A DNA stretch of 64,000 nt from Sphingopyxis macrogoltabida (GTDB taxonomy: Bacteria; Pseudomonadota; Alphaproteobacteria; Sphingomonadales; Sphingomonadaceae): contig NZ_CP009431.1 of NCBI RefSeq assembly GCF_001314325.1, forward strand, positions 1 to 64,000. Direction: 5' to 3'. Below are positions 1 to 8,457 of the stretch, in pieces (the first letter of the stretch is position 1; every line of letters begins with the position of its first letter). The notes under the pieces were generated by a model that did not search any database, was not told the origin of the DNA, and saw only the letters and a list, made by a program, of their open reading frames with translations. The translations under genes and the position numbers were made by a program.

Positions 1-102
1 GACCGGCACCATTCCGATGATATCGGTTTGACTTCTACCGCCGAAAATGATCATAAAACACGAACTGGGTCGCAGAACTGCGATTCATCGAAAGGCAGAC
101 GC

Positions 103-1302
103 ATGTCCTACACCGTGAACACACTGCGAAACATGACCAGATCCTGCGAAATGATGCGCGATCGGGTCAAAGCTGTGGTGTTCAAACCTGATGAACGCAA
201 GGTCCTCGATATCACCTTTGGGCCTACGGCGGCAGCGGAATTGGTCGGAAGAACGCCTGAAGCGCTTGCCAAGGCAGAGAAGGAGGGGCGTCTCGCGCCT
301 CCGAAACAGCTTAACAATGGCCGCCGCTATTACACGCTCGAAGACCTTACTCATATTCGCAAGGCGCTGAACATTCATCCGGGCAAGCTAGCCCATGAGA
401 ATGCGGTTGTAGTAGCCGTGCAGAATTTCAAGGGCGGCGTCGGCAAGAGTACGATTACCAAGCATTTCGCCGATTTTCTCGCGCTGAACGGATATAGCGT
501 TCTCGTGATCGACTGCGATCCGCAGGCGTCAACGACAACTATGTTCGACATTCAGCCCGAAGCACTTATCGACGAAGAGGAGACTTTAGGAAACTTCCTG
601 TCGCCTCGCAGTACATTCGACGATTTCAGGAAGGCAATCCGAGAAACCGCTTGGCCTACAATCAAAATAGTGCCGTCAAGCCTTGGCCTGCAGGATGCAG
701 AGTGGGACCTCACGGCAACGTTGACGGAGGGCGGACAAGCAGTGCGCGAGGGACTTCAGCGTCTCCGTATTGGCATCGACACCATCATCAAGGACTTCGA
801 CGTCGTCTTGCTCGATCCTCCGCCGGCTATGGGGTTCCTGGGCCTCAATGTGATGGCCGCCGCAACAGGTATGCTTATCCCGGTTCCGGCAAGGCAGCTC
901 GACTATCTTTCAACCATCCATTTCATGGACACCATCGCCGAGAATATCGAGATCCTCGAGGATCACGGAACGCCTGTTGATTACGGGTTCATTCGCGTCG
1001 TCTGCTCGGCCTACACCCCCAGCAAGCCAGGTGAAGCCGACATGTGGAAGATGATGAAGGCCACATATGCCAATTTCCTGCTGAATCAGCCGATCCTAGC
1101 TTCTGAGGAAATCAAGAATGCCACTCAAGCATTCCGGTCGATCTATGAAAGCAAGCCTTCAGCTGCGCACGCAACCTACCAGCGTTGCCGGGACAATCTC
1201 AACGCAGTCTTCGGAGAAGTTCTGAACGAAATACATGAGCAGTGGCCGTCGAAGAGCATTTCGAGACGGTCATCTGACACGGCAGGGAGTGTTGCAGCGT
1301 GA
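103..1302 (+). CDS. parA: ParA-type plasmid partition ATPase
   Basis: Walker-type ATPase that segregates the plasmid together with ParB. The deviant Walker A motif KGGVGKST is at about residues 110-117 and DPQAS at about 139. Before it lies an N-terminal helix-turn-helix/MerR-like region (about residues 40-66), as in large plasmid ParA/RepA proteins that also repress their own operon. The ATG at 103 is chosen because AAAGG precedes it at a normal distance; the frame stays open to position 28 but that part has no conserved look. The stop overlaps the parB start by four bases (GTGA), so the two are probably translationally coupled. About 399 residues, normal for the family. Confidence 0.93.
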   Translation: MSYTVNTLRNMTRSCEMMRDRVKAVVFKPDERKVLDITFGPTAAAELVGRTPEALAKAEKEGRLAPPKQLNNGRRYYTLEDLTHIRKALNIHPGKLAHENAVVVAVQNFKGGVGKSTITKHFADFLALNGYSVLVIDCDPQASTTTMFDIQPEALIDEEETLGNFLSPRSTFDDFRKAIRETAWPTIKIVPSSLGLQDAEWDLTATLTEGGQAVREGLQRLRIGIDTIIKDFDVVLLDPPPAMGFLGLNVMAAATGMLIPVPARQLDYLSTIHFMDTIAENIEILEDHGTPVDYGFIRVVCSAYTPSKPGEADMWKMMKATYANFLLNQPILASEEIKNATQAFRSIYESKPSAAHATYQRCRDNLNAVFGEVLNEIHEQWPSKSISRRSSDTAGSVAA

Positions 1303-2315
1303 GCCGTCGTTCATTGATTGGCGAGGCCCTCGCCTCCCCTGCCCCTGACCAGCCTTCCGTCTCTGAAGCCAAGGACGCTGCAGGGGCAACCGCATCGCGC
1401 AATTTCACAACACGTCGGCTTGAAGGCTTCACGGAAGCAGCGCGGATGGTCAAGCGCCCGACCATCCGGCTCAAACCTGCAGAATGTTCGATCTGGCCGG
1501 GAAACGCCCGTGATTACGAACAGCTCACCGAACCCCGTTTGCGATCTCTGATTGAATCGATCCAAGCAGAAAACGGGAACCGCATCCCAGTAGTCGTGCG
1601 CCGGAAACAGCAAGGTGAGCTGCAGTACGAACTGATCATTGGCACAAGGCGCCACTGGGCCGTCGCGTGGCTCAACGCCAATCACTACCCGGATATCGAG
1701 CTCGTCGCGATTATCGAAGATCTCGATGACGAAGCTGCGTTCCGCCTTGCTGATATCGAGAACCGCGAGAGGGAAGATATCTCAGATTTAGAGCGCGGTT
1801 TGAACTACAAGGCAGCAGTCGATACTTATTACGATGGCCTTCAGGCCCGGCTTGCTGAACGCGTAAAGATCTCGAAATCTACGCTCGCCCGGTACATCGG
1901 CCTGACAGAGATTCCGCAAACAATCGTAAGCGCATTTGCGTCGCCAATGGAACTTCAGGTGCGGTACGGTGACAAGCTTCTTCCAGCCATACGCAACCCA
2001 TCGCTGCGCCCTAGGATGGAGGAAGCAGCAAAGCAGATCGCTGCGGAGCAAAGTTTCCGGCAATCCGGAGACGAAGAGCCAATTTCTGGCCCTCAGGTTG
2101 TTGTCCGTCTGCTCAAGGCAGTTTCGGGCAGGCCTGGCCGTGTTCAGAAAGCCGTAATCGAAGCGGCGGGATCGTCCATTGGTGTCATCGAAAAGGATCG
2201 TGCACGAGGGCTCACGATAACGATCAACCCCACTGATTTGAGCGCTGACGAAATCCTCGATGCATTGCGCCCTCTGATTGAGAAGGCGAAGATTCTAAAA
2301 AGGCCTGCCCCATGA
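1299..2315 (+). CDS. parB: ParB-type partition protein
   Basis: Centromere-binding partner of ParA. A ParB/Srx nuclease-like fold is visible from about residue 65: the GTRRHWA segment near residue 115, then ENREREDIS near residue 153, the usual box after the nucleotide-binding loop. A central helix-turn-helix follows (KISKSTLARYIGL). The C-terminal part (about 270-338) resembles the RepB/ParB C-terminal region of alphaproteobacterial plasmids. The GTG start overlaps the parA stop. 338 residues is usual. The binding site was not proved; the repeats around 2403 and 3892-4218 are candidates. Confidence 0.92.
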   Translation: MSRRSLIGEALASPAPDQPSVSEAKDAAGATASRNFTTRRLEGFTEAARMVKRPTIRLKPAECSIWPGNARDYEQLTEPRLRSLIESIQAENGNRIPVVVRRKQQGELQYELIIGTRRHWAVAWLNANHYPDIELVAIIEDLDDEAAFRLADIENREREDISDLERGLNYKAAVDTYYDGLQARLAERVKISKSTLARYIGLTEIPQTIVSAFASPMELQVRYGDKLLPAIRNPSLRPRMEEAAKQIAAEQSFRQSGDEEPISGPQVVVRLLKAVSGRPGRVQKAVIEAAGSSIGVIEKDRARGLTITINPTDLSADEILDALRPLIEKAKILKRPAP

Positions 2316-2402
2316 AGGAGGGTTTCGGACCCACCTATGGCCATGTGTTCAGCACTCTGAAAATGTGGTTTTTATCGTTGTATTTCATATGTTTAACTAA
2401 CT

Positions 2403-2420
2403 TGTCCCACGTGTGGGACA
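2403..2420. promoter_or_regulatory. Palindromic operator candidate upstream of rep
   Basis: An inverted repeat with 8-bp perfect arms, TGTCCCAC and GTGGGACA, separated by GT. It sits between parB and rep, just before the preferred rep start. Such a site fits autoregulation by the Rep, ParA or ParB protein, or a parS-like site. Which protein binds is not visible. Confidence 0.5.
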
Positions 2421-2445
2421 GCGGCAGATTTACCGAGCGAAGAAC

Positions 2446-3747
2446 GTGAGCGAGAAAGATCAGTCCTCCTCCGGTCGCCGGGTGCAGTTCGAGATGTTCT
2501 TCACGCTGCCTGATTTCAGCGACATCTCGCTGCGGGACTATCAGGAGACCATGCAGCGTCCTTTCTTCAGCCTTTCGAAGAAGAAGCGCCTGAAACCCAT
2601 TGAGTACCTCAGTCCGGATAAGTCGGTCACCGTGCATGTATCAGCCAACCCAGCCTATGGGATGGCGACCATCTGGGATGCAGATATCATGATCTATCTG
2701 GCGTCCCACCTCAACGAATTGCGCGAGCGGGGTGACAACGACCTGTCGCCGACCATTCGTGTTCAACCTGGCGATCTTCTCAAGCGAATCTGCTGGGGTG
2801 TAAGCGGGCGCGCTTATGAGCGACTGATCGCAGCGCTTGATCGTCTTCAGGCCACGACGATCAAGACGAACATCCGCGCGAACTCCAAATCCCGCGAGAC
2901 CACATTTTCGTGGATCGATAGCTATACTCATCTCGTTGATGAACGAACCCAGCGTTCGCTTGGGATGGAAATCACGCTTTCCAAGTGGTTCTTCGACGGG
3001 GTCATGGACAAGCGAAATGTCCTTGCGATTTCGCCTTTGTATTTCGAGATAACGAGCGGACTTGGGAAATGGCTCTACCGCGCCGCTCGCAAGCACGCTG
3101 GTGGCAATGGGCCAGAAGGTTTCACGATTGGCTTCGAAACTCTTCATCAGAAAAGCGGCAGCGAAAGCTCCCTACCCTCGTTCAAGAACAAGATTCTTGA
3201 ATTGGCGCGAGCTAACAACCTGCCGGATATCAGTCTGGAGGTCATTGGAGCAGAGACGCCGCGTCCAAAGCTGAAGATGGTGATGCGTCGCCATCTCGAA
3301 AAACCTTCTGGAAAAATCGAGGATAGTGGCTCTGTCACCACGGAGAGCAGAGCCCAGCGCATTCAGCGCGCAACCCCCGAAAAGGCAGCCAAGGTCAGCC
3401 CTCCGCCGGAATTCGTTGATCCTGCCCTCGTGCGCAAGCTCCTTGCAACAACGAGTGCGAGCTTGCGCCCCGAACAGCAAGCCGATGCATCAGCCGCATT
3501 GGACAGCAACGCAAGCCAATCTCAGTCACGACGGAGGGGAGGGGGCGCGCAGGACACTCTTGATCCCGAAATCTATCAGGCCATCCGTTCTGAATGTCCT
3601 GGTTGGGATCTCGATGTGCTGATGCGGCAATTCGATTCCTTTCTGAACAGCAATCCCCATGAGTTGCCAAGGAACTACTCGAAGCGGTTCTACGGCTTCA
3701 TGAAGAAGCACCACGAGCGCAACAAGCATACGCTTCCGGGCTTTTGA
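2446..3747 (+). CDS. Plasmid replication initiator, RPA family
   Basis: Replication initiator of the RPA (replication initiator protein A) family common on alphaproteobacterial plasmids. Conserved stretches run FEMFFTLPDF, MQRPFFSLSKKKR, ATIWDADIMIYLASHL and CWGVSGRAYERL, i.e. two winged-helix-like domains over about residues 15-280. The C-terminal 150 residues are low-complexity linker plus a conserved tail (WDLDVLMRQFDSFL). The frame is open from 2413, but that start would lie inside the 2403-2420 palindrome, so GTG 2446 is preferred; no strong ribosome-binding site settles it. It is followed by a 1-kb non-coding stretch with iterons, as expected for an initiator next to its origin. Confidence 0.85.
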   Translation: MSEKDQSSSGRRVQFEMFFTLPDFSDISLRDYQETMQRPFFSLSKKKRLKPIEYLSPDKSVTVHVSANPAYGMATIWDADIMIYLASHLNELRERGDNDLSPTIRVQPGDLLKRICWGVSGRAYERLIAALDRLQATTIKTNIRANSKSRETTFSWIDSYTHLVDERTQRSLGMEITLSKWFFDGVMDKRNVLAISPLYFEITSGLGKWLYRAARKHAGGNGPEGFTIGFETLHQKSGSESSLPSFKNKILELARANNLPDISLEVIGAETPRPKLKMVMRRHLEKPSGKIEDSGSVTTESRAQRIQRATPEKAAKVSPPPEFVDPALVRKLLATTSASLRPEQQADASAALDSNASQSQSRRRGGGAQDTLDPEIYQAIRSECPGWDLDVLMRQFDSFLNSNPHELPRNYSKRFYGFMKKHHERNKHTLPGF

Positions 3748-3891
3748 AGGTCGCGCCCGTCTGTGGGACCGGTTATGTGCGCCCGGCGCGCTAGTAGCGC
3801 CGTCGCCCAGCTTCAGACCGGTGACAGTCTGCGGCAAGCATCGCGATTGATCGGAAATATAAGAACGGTCTCATGATGTACGCCCGATACC

Positions 3892-4218
3892 GAACGTGTT
3901 TTCGGGAATCACGCCACTTACCCCGCCCGATCAGAAAACTACGTCTACGTTCGGCACCTGCTAAAGAATTGCCGACAAGACCCAAGAGCACCAGCATTGA
4001 ACACTCCGCGAGTGCTTAAGCCGGTCATCTTTGACTGAAATCAGCCATCTAACGTGGAAAGGTCGGACCAGCTTGCAGATCGCCTAAGCCTCCACTTCGG
4101 GCACAGCTTCCAAGAAGCGCGACGGGTCAGCCGGCAAGCTGGAGGAAAAAGGACGCCGCCAAAAGCCATTCCCGAAAACACGTTCAACCGGAGATACCAG
4201 ATTTCCGAAAACACGTCC
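3892..4218. repeat. Three dispersed copies of an 18-bp motif
   Basis: ATTCCCGAAAACACGTTC occurs at 4168-4185 and, as its exact reverse complement, at 3892-3909. A third copy with two mismatches is at 4201-4218. All lie between rep and the iterons. Protein-binding sites (Rep, ParB or a regulator) are the likely reading. No convincing gene is seen in 3748-4757. Confidence 0.6.
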
Positions 4219-4329
4219 GTTTCAGCCTCGGGACAAATGGCGATCGGAAAGTTTGGGATCGACGCACCATATGTGAATCGGAACGCTAACTGATCCTATG
4301 GCCTCACGCTCTGAGCCGTGCTTTCAAAG

Positions 4330-4570
4330 TTATCAACAGGGCAGGGAGGTGGCCAACGTGTGATCGGGCATCAGATGACGTGTTATTAGAATCTGGCGGT
4401 CGTGCTATCAGAAACCGAACATCGTGTTATCAGATTCGACATAGCGACCCCGACTCGCGAGAAATCAGGAGTTTGCAGGCTGATGGCGAGCAGGTAACCT
4501 CTTAACCTTAGAATCTAAATCCCCTAACGTTTTCGCCTGCGGCGGATTTGTTATTGATTTGATTCAAGAT
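4330..4570. other. Candidate replication origin (oriV) with four 22-bp iterons
   Basis: Direct repeats begin at 4357, 4379, 4401 and 4423, an exact 22-bp period. Each starts CGTG, with the best-kept part CGTGTTATCAGA. A DnaA-box-like TTATCAACA (one mismatch to consensus) lies at 4330-4338. An AT-rich stretch follows at about 4498-4570 and could be the unwinding element. The position downstream of rep supports an iteron-type origin; function is inferred. Confidence 0.6.
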
Positions 4571-4757
4571 TAAGGAAGATCGCGCTCTCGCTTCGAGAAT
4601 GACCTCGCCCGAGAGACGTGCAAATTCCATAAGAATCAGACGTCCGCAGCTGAGCGGCGGTCACAGCCTCAGGATCGATTCCTTGAATCACCATAGAGAC
4701 CTGTGATTCAAACTTCCGATTGGCCTAGCTCCAGGCGGCTGTCGCATACTCCTCCGT

Positions 4758-5039
4758 ATGTTAGAGCATGATCAGAACGAGTGTCACATTTGGCTCGAAG
4801 CCAAAAATCCCGATCTCAATGTTGCACGGCGCTATGCCATATCTCGGAGCCAAGACCTGTTCGGTGTTGCGATTGTTGAATTCTCGTGGGGCCGGATTGG
4901 AACGCGTGGACAGCGACGTAAGTTGTCATTCGCTGACCCGGGCAGGGCGAAAAAGTTCGTAGAGCAGCTGCTACGCCGCAGAGCGAGCTCACAAAATCGA
5001 ATTGGCGTTTGCTACCGGGAAGTATTCCGGGGTCCATGA
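4758..5039 (+). CDS. Small WGR-domain protein
   Basis: A 93-residue protein that is essentially one WGR domain. The signature WGRIGTRGQ is at about residue 44, followed by the typical helix (FADPGRAKKFVEQLL) and a short strand with YREV. WGR domains are found in PARPs and in many small plasmid or phage proteins and are thought to bind nucleic acid. Stand-alone WGR proteins are common on sphingomonad plasmids. It stands alone between the origin region and an oppositely oriented gene; its role is not known. Confidence 0.75.
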   Translation: MLEHDQNECHIWLEAKNPDLNVARRYAISRSQDLFGVAIVEFSWGRIGTRGQRRKLSFADPGRAKKFVEQLLRRRASSQNRIGVCYREVFRGP

Positions 5040-5044
5040 CACGT

Positions 5045-5971
5045 TCACGTGTCCGTTCGGACGATTGCGCCATCGGAAGTTCGAAGACTGGCCATGCCGG
5101 CAGTCACCATAGCCGCAACTGATTGTGACGCGGTTCGCTTGGTCACCTCAAGGCCTCTGGCAAGCTCCGCACGGGTAAGAGGTCCGATGCCGGCTACAAG
5201 ACGCCAAGCCAGGGGAGCCGTCGACGAGGCGTAGAGGCCTGAAAGTGCTCCCTCAGCCTGCAGGTGAGCCCTTTGCATGGCACGGAGGTCTGCGGCTGCA
5301 CTCTCAGCAGCAGCCTGAAGCGCACGACGTAATAGGACGGGCAGGGGATCCTCGTGAAGTTCACGGAACAGAGCCCGCGGCATGATCCCAGCAAGCGCCA
5401 TTGGCGCCGAGCCCAGCCCAAACAAGTGTGGGCGCATGGCGGCCGCAAGCGACGCAGCCCAGGCCGCCCCCCGGGGCGCCGAACGTGTGACCGCGAACCC
5501 ACTGACCTCGATGATCTCGCTGCCGCCTTCAAGAAAGTCGATTTCCTCAGTTCGCAGTTCCGCAAGCCATTCAAGGAGGGTGCCCATCGGATCGCTGGTC
5601 GGCAGCAGCGCATCGAGCCGTTCGAGCGCGCGATCAGCAGGCCTGTATGTCTCGCTGAATCCTTCGGAGTGACTTTTCGCGGCCATGACCAGCTTGGCAG
5701 CATGGGCGAGAGGAGGGTGACCTCGCCGGCTGATCCACGACAAGAACTGACGGCGTTCTTCGGAGTACCACGAGCGCACAAGCTCGTCGGCCTCAAGCCC
5801 CGGATTGTGTTCAATTCCAATATTATCAAACGGATAATCGCGCACTTGTACGCGCCAGAGGCGCCGGAGTGAGGCCAGCGCAAGGCATTCGGACAGCTCG
5901 GGTGAGATGAAGGGGAGTGCGCCTTCGATGCGAGCAAGCGTCAGTTGCCAGAGTGCTGGGGCGGATGCCAT
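5045..5971 (-). CDS. Hypothetical protein with C-terminal helix-turn-helix
   Basis: A 308-residue protein of unknown function, rich in Ala and Leu and mostly helical. The last 45 residues hold a plausible helix-turn-helix (LTRAELARGLEVTKRTASQS), followed by a short wing-like end. It loosely resembles the DUF1612/HTH proteins of rhizobial and sphingomonad plasmids, but I cannot confirm that family. A TATATAAATG stretch lies just upstream and may be promoter. It converges with the WGR gene and is divergent from the recombinase. Confidence 0.6.
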   Translation of the reverse strand: MASAPALWQLTLARIEGALPFISPELSECLALASLRRLWRVQVRDYPFDNIGIEHNPGLEADELVRSWYSEERRQFLSWISRRGHPPLAHAAKLVMAAKSHSEGFSETYRPADRALERLDALLPTSDPMGTLLEWLAELRTEEIDFLEGGSEIIEVSGFAVTRSAPRGAAWAASLAAAMRPHLFGLGSAPMALAGIMPRALFRELHEDPLPVLLRRALQAAAESAAADLRAMQRAHLQAEGALSGLYASSTAPLAWRLVAGIGPLTRAELARGLEVTKRTASQSVAAMVTAGMASLRTSDGAIVRTDT

Positions 5972-6145
5972 CGGCCAGATAGTATATAAATGACCTAAAA
6001 AGTATACCCAGCTTGTACGGTGCCTTTGATGTCCGATAAGCGCCCTTCACGGACGATCCATTTATCTATATAGAGGGAGCCAAATTCGCTGCAATCTCGC
6101 CCGAGGCCCGCAGGGAAGCGCAAGGCAGAGCACCGACATTGAAGC

Positions 6146-7171
6146 ATGAGGAGTGACGCCTTGAACGATCACAGCAACAAGGCTTTGAGGCCTTCAGATG
6201 CCGTCGCGCTCGAGCCGCTGGGGAATTCGATCCCGCCGCAGCTGGCGGCTGAGATCGAAGCGGCTCGCTCATACCGGGCGCGGTCCAAGGCGGCCAACAC
6301 GGTCAGGGCCTATGATAGTGACTGGCGCCAGTTTGAGGAATGGTGTTGGACGCGCGATCTTGAGCCTATGCCTGCCATGCCGGAGGCAGTGGCCACATAC
6401 CTTGCCTCGCTGGCACAGGCGGGGAGGGCGGACAGCACCATCGGGCGGCATCTTGCAGCTATCGCTTGGCAACACCGGCAGGCGGGACAAGTCGCACCCC
6501 AGCATCGCGATCCGCGCGATGTCATTGGCGACACACTTGCAGGGATCCGCCGCGAGCAGCGTGCGCGCCCGACGCGGAAGAAGAGCGCAATTCTGGCCGC
6601 CGATCTAGCCCGAATGATCGCAGTGGCCGAAGGCCAGAGTCCGCGAGCGATACGCGACCGGGCGGTGATGGCCCTTGGGCTGGCGGCGGCACTGCGGCGT
6701 TCCGAACTGGTCGCGCTGCAACTCGCTGACCTCGAGCTGGTCCGGGAAGGGCTCAAGCTGACGATCCGGCATTCCAAGACCGACCAGGAGGGGGCAGGGC
6801 AGGTCATCGCGGTTCCCTCAGGCAAGGTGCTAAAGCCCGGTCCCCGCCTCAACGAATGGCTGAGCGTAAGGGGAGGAGAGGCGGGCCCCCTATTTTATCG
6901 AACCGATGCTCAGGGCTTGATGACGAAGGAGCCTATGTCTGATCGCTCGGTGGCGAGGTTGATCCAGCGGTATGCGGACAAGGTTGGACTCGATCCTGCT
7001 GGAGTGGGAGCGCACTCCCTTCGGTCGGGGTTCCTGACCGAAGCTGCAAAGGCAGGGGCCTCATTGCCGAAGATGCAGGAAGTCTCGCGCCAGAAGAAGG
7101 TTGAAGTGCTGCTCGGCTATGTCCGCGACGCAGCGCTGTTCGACAATCATGCTGGGGAGAGTTTTCTTTAG
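6146..7171 (+). CDS. Tyrosine recombinase / site-specific integrase
   Basis: A tyrosine recombinase of 341 residues. The N-terminal SAM-like DNA-binding domain covers about residues 40-140 (NTVRAYDSDWRQFEEWC and the STIGRHLAAIAWQHR helix). The catalytic domain carries Arg in AALRRSELVAL (about 183), Lys in IRHSKTDQ, His-x-x-Arg in HSLRSGF (about 289) and the nucleophile Tyr in LLGYVRDAALF (about 324). The usual second His position looks like Lys (SRQKK), a common variant. No paired attachment sites were recognised; it could be a resolvase for multimers or a remnant of an integrated element bordering the defence island. Confidence 0.9.
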   Translation: MRSDALNDHSNKALRPSDAVALEPLGNSIPPQLAAEIEAARSYRARSKAANTVRAYDSDWRQFEEWCWTRDLEPMPAMPEAVATYLASLAQAGRADSTIGRHLAAIAWQHRQAGQVAPQHRDPRDVIGDTLAGIRREQRARPTRKKSAILAADLARMIAVAEGQSPRAIRDRAVMALGLAAALRRSELVALQLADLELVREGLKLTIRHSKTDQEGAGQVIAVPSGKVLKPGPRLNEWLSVRGGEAGPLFYRTDAQGLMTKEPMSDRSVARLIQRYADKVGLDPAGVGAHSLRSGFLTEAAKAGASLPKMQEVSRQKKVEVLLGYVRDAALFDNHAGESFL

Positions 7172-7526
7172 TCGGCGTTTGTCGCTAATTTGGGGTTGAC
7201 CTTCCTAAAGCCCACTGCCCTCGGATTGCTGACATTGTTGGGTTTGAATGAGCGGTCATTAGAAGATTCTTCGTCTCCAATTGGCTTCCGTGGGATGACA
7301 GTAACTGGGCCGGATGGCGGGGTTACATGTGCCTGCGCGTTTTTTTGATCCCACGCAGGGCGGTGCAAGGCCCACGTTTAGGGCGAGGGTAAAACGGGGA
7401 ACGATCAGTGTTGGAACCATGCTGACGGGCCTGGCCTGCGGGCAATGCTTCGAAAGCCTATTGTAGCTCAAAGCTCCCACTATAAAACTGCCTTTCTCTA
7501 CATTGGTTTGCTAGAAGCGAACCTCA
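7172..7526. other. Intergenic stretch before the defence island
   Basis: 355 bp between the recombinase and the exonuclease gene. I see no convincing gene, repeat or hairpin. It presumably holds the promoter of the 7527-12394 operon. Confidence 0.4.
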
Positions 7527-8426
7527 ATGAACGAGTCCACACCCAACCTTGAAGAACTGGCTCATCTGCTCTGCGCGAGCGGCGACTATCGCGTCCAGCG
7601 GCGTTTGTCGCCACGATCGACCGTGACTCCGCCCGACGGCACGCCGACCAAATCAGCAATTGTCATCGACGTTGAGACTACCGGACTCGATCTTGAAAAG
7701 GATGAGATCATCGAGTTGGCGATGATACCCTTCACCTACGCCCTGGACGGGCGGGTGTTTGAGATCGGGCAAACATTCCATCGCTACCAAGAGCCTAGCA
7801 CTCCGATCTCACCAGAAATCACTCGGATTACCGGAATCACCGATTCCATGGTCGCCGGGCATAAAATCGACGTTGCCGAAGTTGCCACGTTCGCAGGTCC
7901 GGCGGCGCTCGTGATCGCCCACAATGCTGCGTTCGACCGGCGCTTCGCGGAGCGGCTGAGCGATGTTTTCACGACAAAACCATGGGCATGCTCGATGTCG
8001 CAGATCGACTGGGCAGCCGAGGGCTTCGAGGGAACGAAGCTCCACTATCTCGCGGCGGGCGCGGGCTTCTTCTACGATCGGCACCGGGCCGAGCATGATT
8101 GCCGCGCAGTGATCGAATTGCTCGCGTCGGATTTGCCGGTCACGAACCGGACTGCACTTGCGAGCTTGCTCGATTCCGCGCGTCTACCGACCTGGCGGAT
8201 CTGGGCAGAGAATGCCCCGTTCGACCTGAAGGATGCGTTGAAGGCGCGTGGCTATCGCTGGAACGGTGACGGGAACCCCAATCCACGCGCCTGGTACATC
8301 GACGTGAACGATGCTCAGCGCGAAGCGGAAATCGGCTTCCTCCGCAGGGAGATCTATCTACGCGATGTCGAGCTGCTGGTGCACAGGATGGACGCCTACA
8401 ATCGGTTTTCGGACAGGCAAAACTAA
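7527..8426 (+). CDS. DEDDh 3'-5' exonuclease (DnaQ-like)
   Basis: A 3'-5' exonuclease of the DnaQ/DEDDh family, 299 residues. Exo I is visible as VIDVETTGLD at about residue 47, Exo II as HNAAFDRRF at about 131, and Exo III with His-x(4)-Asp in HRAEHDCRA at about 190. The C-terminal 90 residues form an extra domain (RIWAENAPFDLKDALKARGY, then PRAWY) seen in free-standing exonucleases of mobile DNA. It is the first gene of a co-directional run with the OLD nuclease (31-bp gap) and helicase, which suggests a part in the same defence or DNA-processing module. Confidence 0.85.
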   Translation: MNESTPNLEELAHLLCASGDYRVQRRLSPRSTVTPPDGTPTKSAIVIDVETTGLDLEKDEIIELAMIPFTYALDGRVFEIGQTFHRYQEPSTPISPEITRITGITDSMVAGHKIDVAEVATFAGPAALVIAHNAAFDRRFAERLSDVFTTKPWACSMSQIDWAAEGFEGTKLHYLAAGAGFFYDRHRAEHDCRAVIELLASDLPVTNRTALASLLDSARLPTWRIWAENAPFDLKDALKARGYRWNGDGNPNPRAWYIDVNDAQREAEIGFLRREIYLRDVELLVHRMDAYNRFSDRQN

Positions 8427-8457
8427 ATGACTGCAGATTAAATGGGGAACGTCGTTC

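Noticed and set aside
4054..4293. A 79-codon frame in the origin region
   Set aside because: It runs through the 18-bp motif copies, has low-complexity composition and no ribosome-binding site.
3748..7526. tRNA genes or an integrase attachment site next to the tyrosine recombinase
   Set aside because: No cloverleaf-like sequence and no direct repeat pair flanking the recombinase was found by eye.
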